NCBI GenBank assembly: GCA_012931725.1
Contig: CM022949.1
Coordinates: forward strand, 49,351,551-49,415,550
From: Litsea cubeba
Lineage: Eukaryota > Streptophyta > Magnoliopsida > Laurales > Lauraceae
Direction: 5' to 3'
Length of the DNA: 64,000 nt
Shown in pieces: positions 56,338 through 64,000 of the stretch. The position numbers and the translations under genes were made by a program. The notes beneath the pieces were generated by a model that saw only the letters and a list, made by a program, of their open reading frames with translations, had not been told where the DNA came from and ran no database searches. How positions within the stretch are numbered: the stretch's first letter is position 1; every line of letters begins with the position of its first letter.

Positions 56338-58864
56338 TGATGGACCGCGCGTTCATTGCCCGGTGCTACTGAGGTCGGCGGACGTGGGAGTCCGTGGGGT
56401 CCGACCCTTTCGCGCCCGGGGGGCAAAATGGTGTATCAACATTTTTTTGTGTGGGTGTGCCAGATTTTTTATTTTACTTGGAATTGCAAGTGGTGATCCA
56501 GAGATAGACCATCGCAAGTAAAAAGGAAATCAACTTCTTTCAAGTTTTCCATTGCACATATATTTAAGAAAAGAGACATTTTCTTGATTTGCCGTGAAAG
56601 GCGGTTTTTTTGTCATTTATAGCCAATTTTTGGCGTTTATAGCCGATTTTGGCATTCATAGCCGATTGTTGGCGTTTATAGCCGATTTTGGCGTTTATAT
56701 CCGATTTACAAGAAAATGAGGATCTAACTTCTCAGGAGATTGTGGGGGACTGGTTCAAATTGATGGTCGCAAGCCATATGTGGACTTCGCCATCATCCAT
56801 GCAGATGAGAACAGAGGATGCTCTTGATTCGCTTGGCTTGGCTATAACCTCAGATTTTTAGAGGGCCAAGAGCAAGAGGAGGTCCTATGTCCAATAAAAA
56901 GCTAAGTAGACAGACTGAAAAGCCACGTCTAAGCTTTTGGAGGTAGAAGGAGAAGGCAAGGACCTTGGGGGGTACCCCCCAAGGGACTTTTGTCACCTTG
57001 TAGCGGTGGCCGGTGCAGAACTTCAGCAGAGTTTTCTCTCTTTCTTTCTATTGACACCAAAAATTTCACTTTGCCTCTTCAAAGATCCAAAGAGCTACAT
57101 GAAGTCGCAACCTGCCATAAATAGGCAATGCTACTTCCAAAAATCAAATCTTGTCAGAATCAAACAAAACTACAAGAATCCTTCAAGACAGCCAAAGAGG
57201 AGTATACAAGAAGTTTCGGGCCATTTCAAAATCATTTGGCCTAACTTCGCTTCTCCGGCAACTGAAAAGGAGCTCCCGGTGGCGAAAGCATCGGAGACAC
57301 CAAATCTTCGATCAGAGCCGACGGATGGTCTCAAAATACTTCCAAAAGGCTCCACGTCAAGTTCCGAGTCAAACCGACAATGTTTGACACTACATCAACC
57401 CTCGACAGCTAAATCAAGCCTCTTCGGCGGCGAGAACCACCGAGGCCATCACTCATCAGATAGAGCACATGGACGGCTTCAAAATGCTTGCAAAGGGCTA
57501 CATGTCGAATTTCAGGGTCATTTCGACAACATTTGACCATAGTTTGACGCTCGGAAGCCAAATCAGGCCTCTCGGCGGCGAAGCTCTCCGGGACCATGGT
57601 TTCCAAGACAGAGCCCATGGATCATCTTAAAATGACTCCAATAGGTTCCCTGTCAAAATTCAAGTCAATCGGATATCGGTTGACCACATATCAAACCGCG
57701 ACGTCTTCATCGCGACAAAAGCAAGTCTACGGGTGATAAGACCCAAAACGGCTTCAAAACTCAAACAAAAGCCTATGGTTTGTCTTATTTATTGCTCAGC
57801 AGGCTTCACCCCAAATTTCAAGTCATTCCGACATCGTTTGACCCAGTTTCAGCTTCTGACGAAAATCGGCACTCTGCGCAACAAAGTCTTCGGCTTTCTC
57901 GGAAAATTGGAAACTTTGCAAAATAAAATGCAAGGGTTCTCATCAGGTTTTCTACAGGGAAATCAGGCCAATAAATGATAAAAAATGTCAAGGAAAAATA
58001 CAGAAGAAAAACGAATCGAAAAACAACAATCACAAACACACAGACAACAGACTGCAGAAAATCCGGAAACTCAGACAAAAAAAGGCGTCAGAAATCTAAG
58101 AGAGAAAACTCTGCGGAATCCTACACCGACCACCACTACAAGGTGACAAAAGTCCCTTGGGGGGTACCCCCCCCCCCCCCCCAAGGTCCTTGTCTTCTCC
58201 TTCTGCCTCCAATGGCTTAGACATGGCTTTTCAGCCCGTCTACTCGGCTTTTTATTGGACATAAGACCTCCCTTTGGTCTTTGTTCTCTAAAAACCTGAG
58301 GTTATAGCCAAGCCAAGCATCAATAGCATCCTCTGTTCTCATCTGCATGGATAATGGCGAAGTCCACATATGGCTTGCGACCGTCAATCTGAACGGGTCT
58401 CCCACAATCTCCTGAGAAGTTAGATCCTCCTTTTCTTGCTTTTCATTGTAGTTTGTATTTTTTTTTAAGAGACAAAAATCACAACTTTTGTCTTTCATTA
58501 TTGATAAGAATTGTAAATCGGCTATAAACGCCAAAATCGCAATAAACGCCAAAAATCGGCTATAAACGCCAAAATCGGCTATAAATGCCAAAAAAATCGC
58601 CTTTCACGGCAAATCAAGAAAATGTCTCTTTTCTTAAATATATGTGCAATGGAAAACTTGAAAGAAGTTGATTTCCTTTTTACTTGCAAGGTTGATCTCC
58701 GGATCACCACTTGCAATTCCAAGTAAAATAGAAAATCTGGCACACCCACACAAAAGAAATGTTGATGCACGCCCCTTGCCCCCCGGTTACGAAAGGGTCG
58801 GACCCAACGGACCCCCACGTCCGCCGACCTCGGTCGGACCAGGCGCCAGGAGCGCGGTCCATCA
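56338..58864. mobile_element. element E: long-terminal-inverted-repeat DNA element
   Basis: The left arm (56338 to about 57055) and the right arm (about 58085-58864) are inverted copies of about 715 and 780 bases. Both have 'tgatggaccgcgc' at the outer end, a 'gggtccgaccctttcg' block, 'tttatagccgatttt' minisatellites and an inner 'ggaccttggggggtacccc' module. The centre (57056-58084) shows diverged repeats of about 130 bases but no transposase. Long arms suggest a Mutator-like or fold-back element. No target-site duplication was found at these limits, so they may be off by some bases. Confidence 0.72.
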
Positions 58865-59089
58865 AGCTGGCACACCGGTGGGACCCGTTCATTTGAGAAC
58901 ACGTTGCTAGAAATGAAATATTTGCATATCATATCTATTGCTCTATGCTTATACTTCTTTTCTTGATTCTTTGGCTACTTGTTGATTGGTGGCCATGTTG
59001 GATTCCGCATCTAAAGAAAACGAGATGAGAATTTTTGGAAATTTCTAATTCTTTGAATTTATTTCCACTTTTTCTCTTTTCAAAAAAAA
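58865..59089. other. spacer, nothing recognised
   Basis: No gene or repeat seen. Ends in an A-run at about 59082-59100. Confidence 0.4.
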
Positions 59090-59725
59090 AAAAAACAAAA
59101 AATCTGATTTCTCATTTTGGATTCAAAATTGAGAAACCTTGATCCGTTCCTATCGTTCATCGCGCTTGCAGAAATGTTGAGCCTGTTCGACTAAGGTTTT
59201 GGGCCATCGTTTCTCTTCGATGAGTTCATTAAAGATCTAAAATATATATATATATATAAAATCAGATTTTTCATTTTGAATTCAAAATTGAGAAACCTTG
59301 ATCCGTTCCTATCGTTCATCGCGCTTGCAGAAATGTTGAGCCTGTTCGACTAAGGTTTTAGGCCATCGTTTCTCTTCGATGAGTTCATTAAAGATCTAAA
59401 ATATATATATATATATATAAAAATCAGATTTTTCATTTTGAATTCAAAATTGAGAAACCTTGATCCGTTCCTATCGTTCATCGCGCTTGCAGAAATGTTG
59501 AGCCTGTTCGACTAAGGTTTTGGGCCATCGTTTCTCTTCGTTGAGTTCATTAAAGATCTAAAAATATATATATATATATATAAATCAGATTTTTCATTTT
59601 GAATTCAAAATTGAGAAACCTTGATCCGTTCCTATCGTTCATCGCGCTTGCAGAAATGTTGAGCCTGTTCGACTAGGGTATTGGTCCATTTCTTTCTCTT
59701 CGATGAGTTCATTAAAGGTAAAAAA
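59090..59725 (+). repeat. about 161-bp tandem repeat, four copies
   Basis: 'gagaaaccttgatccgttcc' begins at 59131, 59290, 59452 and 59613. Each copy has 'gttgagcctgttcgactaag' and three of them end in a (TA)n stretch of varying length. They may belong to the LTR or leader of the gypsy element downstream. Confidence 0.88.
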
Positions 59726-60090
59726 AAAATATAACAAAAAACAAAAAAAAAGACATAGACCATTAAGGTTAAACCAACTGCGTTCTTTGATCATGGTTGA
59801 TTCAAGAAAAGCCTTGTCCAGAGTGTGGAGACAGCTTGACTGTTCTAGGCAAGGGTCCTCCAAACGGGTTCATTAAGTAATCCTACCCTTACCTGGGGCA
59901 ATTCTATCAATCAAGATTTCATAAGACCGAGTTAGGAGGCCTATGTGTACTCTCTCGTCTTTTAAATAAATTCTTTCAAAAATAAAATTTTTAAAAATAA
60001 AAATTTTAAAATAAAAAATAAAAAATAAAAAAAATTCAAAAAAAAATCTTTAAAAAAAATAAATAAAAAAAAATCTTCAAAAAAAAAAAC
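59726..60090. other. low-complexity A-rich stretch
   Basis: Runs of A with T interruptions, especially 59970-60090. No gene. Confidence 0.5.
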
Positions 60091-60400
60091 TTCCGTCATT
60101 TTGGGTTTTAGATTGGAGAAATCTTGGTCTTCTCCTTTCTGAGCACTGGCGCTCGCGAAAATCGCTGAGCCCGTGTTCAGATTGGAGTGCCTTTTGCTCT
60201 CTTTGATGAACCCGATATTGGCCTTTCAAAAAAGAAAAAACTCGTCATTTTTGGATTTAGATCCGAGAAATTATGGTTCATTTCTTTCTGAGCACTGGCG
60301 CTCGCGGAAATCGCTGAGCCCGTGTTCAGATCGGAATACCATCTGCTCTCTTTGATTAATCCAATCTTGACCTTTCGAAACAGAGAATCTCATCTCATGG
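60091..60400 (+). repeat. about 175-bp direct repeat, two copies
   Basis: 'cctttctgagcactggcgct' plus 'cgctgagcccgtgttcagat' occur at 60136-60182 and 60282-60330, each followed by a 'gctctctttgat' block. The text resembles the 161-bp repeats ('gagcctgttcgac'), so both arrays may share an ancestor. Confidence 0.7.
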
Positions 60401-60771
60401 ATGCGGTCTCAAGATATTTGTGTCTAGCGGTACTAGTACGCCCTTTCAGGGTCTACTGTATTGCGACCGGCACATTTGTAACTCCAACTTTATATTCTTC
60501 TTACCTCGAGTAAGCTCTGCTTCTCGATAAGTTGAATTTAAGTTCACATTTGCTTCTAGCAGTCACTGGGACGCTCATTCTGGGCTTACCATACCTGTGA
60601 TCAGAACAATTGTACCCTCTATGGCGTTTTGCCTTCTTCATATTGCTTGGGTCATCTTCCTCGAGCAATTTGAAAAGACGAAACCATAGAACTTCCCATT
60701 TATGATCATTATATTCTTATGATTACTAATGGATGTAGTCTTGTTTCAGAAATTTTCGAAAAAAACTAACA
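60401..60771 (+). other. leader of element G
   Basis: No frame or clear primer-binding site; probably the untranslated region before gag. Confidence 0.4.
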
Positions 60772-61566
60772 ATGGCAGCTTCACTTACCATTACTTTTGA
60801 TGAGAGCAAGCACCAAGTCATGCTTCAACAGAAGCAAACTACGCGCACCTACAAGCGCCCCATTAGCTGCCGAAGCGTCAACTCCCTCGGCAACTCTCTG
60901 AACTCCGGGTCGACCTCGACTCCCCGGACTATTGTCTTTGGGACGCTGGGACCATTCCCACTTCCCGAGGAACAAACTGCTCCTTCCAAGAAGCAGAAAC
61001 TCGCCTCTCAACGTGTCACTACCTTGACACCAAAGGCGAGCACCAGAAGGCCCGAAGCCCGTGGCAGCCCCACGAAGCCTCGACAAGCAAACGACCAGGT
61101 CTATCCCAAGACTTGGTCCCCAAGACCTTCACCAAAACAAAGAAGGTCTCAAACATCTACCAAGCCAGCATTCCTGGCCCCACTCAAGGAAAACCAGTTC
61201 TACCCTCTTGCTTTCATGAAAGATGAGAGACCTATCTCCAACCTGACTTCCAAGTCATCCCAGCATGAGCCGGCTTGTTCCTACAAGCCCAAAATCAGAT
61301 CATGCATCACAAGGCCTCTGCAAGCACCTGCTAAGGCCTACAAACCCGTAGTTCGACCATTCATCTCTACGGGTGCCGAACTCCAAAAATTCAAAACTTC
61401 GCTTGCAACAGGCGAAGGACAGGGTTCGCATCCTGTCCTTGCCCAACTGCAAAGAAGACAGGCTCGGCTGCTGCGCCCGAGGGAGCACATCCTTCTTCGT
61501 CAAAGCCCAGCCAGAGCTGACCGAAGCTTAAATTGCTCGTCGCATACGCCGCCGCGCATCGTATAG
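60772..61566 (+). pseudogene. N-terminal gag frame of element G
   Basis: 264 residues starting MAASLTITFDESKHQV, basic and Pro/Ser-rich with no recognised domain, ending in TAG. The next gag segment is in another frame. Its place directly before the gag core suggests it is the N-terminus of the same polyprotein or a small extra frame of the element. Confidence 0.6.
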
Positions 61567-61652
61567 AGAAAAGAGACTAGAGAAGCAAAGGACCCAGCCT
61601 CCTACGGTTCAAGTCTCTCCCAAATGGGTCGAAAAAGATAGACCCAACCAAG

Positions 61653-62639
61653 TTGCTGCCGTCCATATGGTTGGAAAAAACCAGAAGGCGCCAAAAGTCA
61701 GCAACAAAAATTCATGTCCGACATCCGATGACCCGCAGCGTCTCCAGGACAAGAAGGCATTCAGAAGAATCCCCTGCTCCTTCAAGCAAAGGACGGCAGA
61801 GTGATCCTTCCTCAAGCTCTTCTTCAAAAAGAATGAGCCCCAGCTCAGTCACCAGGACAGTTTCTTCGTTCGAATCACGAAGGATGAACGTCTTGGCTAC
61901 AAATTCTGAGCCACCACCCCACAATCCACCTCTAGTTGATGCGATCACCCGCATCCAGCAGTTGGAACAAGGCCAACAGAGGATTGAAACTCTGATGGAA
62001 AACCTTCTCCTCGCCTTCCAAAATCAGGCGAACAATGAACCTCCTCCGAATCATCAAGACGATGAGATAAATGGAGAAGAAAATGAGTCACGCGCCCTTA
62101 CCAAAAAGGACGTAGACAGTATCCTCGCCAAAGCAAAAGAAGAGGATATACTCAAGGAGCATGGGATCAAGCCACCATATCCCTTATGGATGGACTCGGT
62201 CCCGTTCCCCACCAAATTCAAGCATCCTACTCTCCAAACATATATGGGGAAAGGATCAGCCAGACAGCACGTCATCCACTTCAAGATCCTGACAGGAGCT
62301 ATCGCGGATCAAGATGCACTCAAGATCCGCCTCTTTGCAAGTACCCTAAAAGGTACGGCCTTCGATTGGTACTCCACTTTTCCGGAGGATTCTATCCAAA
62401 ACCGGGCCATGCTAGAGACACGCTTCTTGACTCACTTCAAAGGTGAGGATCATCCCGCTACTATGGCTCAGCTGTGCAGCCTAAAACAGGGGGAGAATGA
62501 GTCAACATATGACTTCATTCACATGTGGAAAGCAATGGCATACAAATGTTCTAATGTACTGCCACAAGCGTCGCTAGTCGACATCTGCCGAAACAACATG
62601 AGAGCTAGAATCCGCTCCATGATCATCGGCAACAAATAA
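61653..62639 (+). pseudogene. gag: Gag core of element G
   Basis: 328 residues. After an Arg/Ser-rich head and a short coiled coil (ITRIQQLEQGQQRIETLMENL), the retrotransposon Gag family core reads HPTLQTYMGKGSARQHVIHF, FASTLKGTAFDWYSTFPEDSI and LCSLKQGENESTYDFI. It ends at TAA (62637-62639) within an A-run, where a one-base slip separates it from the following frame. Confidence 0.85.
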
Positions 62640-62670
62640 AAAAAACCCGGGAGAGCTCCTAGAAGCTTCC

Positions 62671-63321
62671 ATGGAAGCTGAAATGGTGATTAAAGACCTC
62701 AACAGTCAGAAATCATCAAGAAAAGAGCCAACCGCCATTGCAACCTCAAAACCAAAGAAGAAAGAGGTCTTCAATGTGCAGACCAAGTCAGCTCCTCAGC
62801 CACCAAAGAAAGCTGAAAACAAAGCTGCTGGTAAGAGACCTGAACTCTCAGATGCCTTCAAAGAACGAGCAGAGAAGAAATACCCGTTTGATGAAGATGT
62901 TGATGAAATCTTCGGGGCTCTTGTGGAAAACGGCAAGCTCACCTTGCCGGAACCAAAAAGACCGGGCGATGTTGGCAAAACCAACGATCCTCGGTACTGT
63001 CCATACCACCAGATGATCTCGCATCCTCTCAATCAATGCTTCGTTGTGAGGGAGAAAATAAACGAGATCTGGAAAAACGGAGTCATCACCTTTGACAAAA
63101 ACTATGGGTCTGCCACCGTCAACATGGTGACATGTGGACAAACATCAAAATCACCGAAGAAGAAGATCACTACTTCCTTCAAGGTGATAAACTCAATCCA
63201 AGCGTCCGAGGAACTGGTTCCTTACCTGACACAAGACGGACAACCCATATGGGTACATCCCGATCTCCTGGAAGATGAAAATTGGGAGGTCGTGAAAACA
63301 AAGCCTACAGCTCAACAGTGA
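62671..63321 (+). pseudogene. gag: Gag C-terminal part of element G
   Basis: Reads on from the core after the A-run frame change (ELLEAS then MEAEMVIKDLN). It contains a zinc-knuckle-like CPYHQMISHPLNQC (about 63000-63041), with the C-X2-H-X4-H-X4-C spacing also seen in element B. It ends in TGA at 63319-63321. Confidence 0.8.
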
Positions 63322-63422
63322 AGGCAGGCTAGGAAGCATCTCCTCAAGCTTAAACGACAAGAGAAGACCCAACCAAAACAAGAAGTAAAAAAAAAGGCAG
63401 AAGCTTCCTCTACCGCTTCGCT

Positions 63423-64000
63423 GGAGGCAACAAAAACATCCCTTCCAGAGACTTCAACGGGGGTAGAAAATTCACTCTCAGTGATTTCATGCCACCTCAA
63501 TTCAAAGAAGCCACGCAGGAGCTATCATACTCTTGCAATTCGGTAGTTGGATTCTCCATTGATGGATACAAGTCCAGCGACACCGATGATGGATTCGAAT
63601 CCAACTACACAGACGAGTGGGAGGAGTCCCTTGAAACAGGAGAATATTTCTCTGATGAAGAATGGGTTCATGAGACTCATCTTATGCCAGTAATCTGGTA
63701 TAATCCTCTACAGCCGCAAGGATCCTGGTCTGATGATGATGAAGACCAAGAGGCTATACAAGAAAATGCTGCTGACCCAGCACCCCTCATTGCTCCAGTG
63801 GAAATCAACCATGTTGAGCCACAAAGAGTTGATGAAGAAGAAGATTTGGCTTCCATGCCTGATCTTGAAGAATATGCAAGGATCTTGCAGCGTCTCGCTC
63901 TAGAACAAGAGCAAGACCGCGTCAACGAGCCTCCTCGCAATCCAGAGCCCGAAGTCCCTGAAGACCATCAGGTACATCCTCCCTTAACTCCTGAAAATGG
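63423..64000 (+). pseudogene. region between Gag and protease of element G, partial
   Basis: A frame open from about GGNKNIPSRDFNGG to the window end, reading FTLSDFMPPQFKEA, VVGFSIDGYKSSD and long acidic stretches. It is shifted relative to the preceding frame near 63420. Protease and reverse transcriptase should follow outside the window. Confidence 0.65.

Larger units (their letters stand above)
60772..64000 (+). mobile_element. element G: Ty3/gypsy retrotransposon, gag part, cut by the window end
   Basis: Three successive gag-like frames and a fourth frame still open at 64000 belong to one decayed gypsy polyprotein. Pol would lie beyond the window. No LTR limits could be placed; the repeats at 59.1-60.4 kb may be part of its 5' LTR. 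Confidence 0.75.

Noticed and set aside
56937..57536. A 199-residue frame inside element E
   Set aside because: It starts in the inverted arm and runs through diverged central repeats with no domain.

Overview
This window is nuclear DNA of a flowering plant with a repeat-rich genome. The evidence is LTR retrotransposons of recognisable plant lineages, a CACTA element, a hAT element, a 5S-bearing Cassandra-like LTR, a plant receptor-kinase gene with plant introns, and a FAR1/FRS-type pseudogene. I cannot name the species. No gene looks intact and functional, except possibly the open reading frames of a young gag-only retroelement.

The backbone of the window (about 4.8-39.8 kb, + strand) is one cysteine-rich receptor-like kinase (CRK) gene that has been blown apart. 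Exon 1 (two DUF26 domains) lies at 4915-5768, the transmembrane exon at 18019-18123, the start of the kinase at 18297-18416, the next kinase exon in two halves (32001-32128 and 35862-35943) and the catalytic-loop exon at 39571-39820. A gene of a few kilobases is thereby stretched over 35 kb. It also carries a 49-bp frameshifting duplication, other frameshifts and stops, and I found no final exons.

Insertions inside the CRK, each bounded by a target-site duplication (TSD) I could read: element A (12652-17946, gag-only Ty3/gypsy, TSD actgt); element B (19117-31720, minus strand, Tat-lineage-like Ty3/gypsy with a second RNase H and an antisense gene, TSD agcct); element C (32129-35856, Copia-type gag-only, TSD gactc, inside a kinase exon); a 2.4-kb solo LTR (36552-38990, TSD gctgc). 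A and B share LTR ends, primer-binding site, Gag and internal tandem repeats, so they look like a non-autonomous and a formerly autonomous member of one family. LTR divergence by eye orders the insertions C (oldest), B, A (youngest).

From 40 to 64 kb there is intergenic repeat territory: a minus-strand Copia-like LTR remnant split by a 7.3-kb CACTA element (40638-47947, TSD atc) that carries a large head-to-head satellite array; a 765-bp hAT element (48682-49446, TSD cattctac); a Cassandra-like solo LTR containing a 5S rRNA-like segment (50304-50607); a 5'-truncated SIRE-like Copia 3' end (about 52190-54531); a FAR1/FRS-like pseudogene (54669-56337) cut by a long-inverted-repeat element (56338-58864); 161-bp tandem repeats; and the degenerate gag of another Ty3/gypsy element (60772 to the window end). 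The first 4.8 kb holds AT-rich and other tandem repeats and a small fold-back element.
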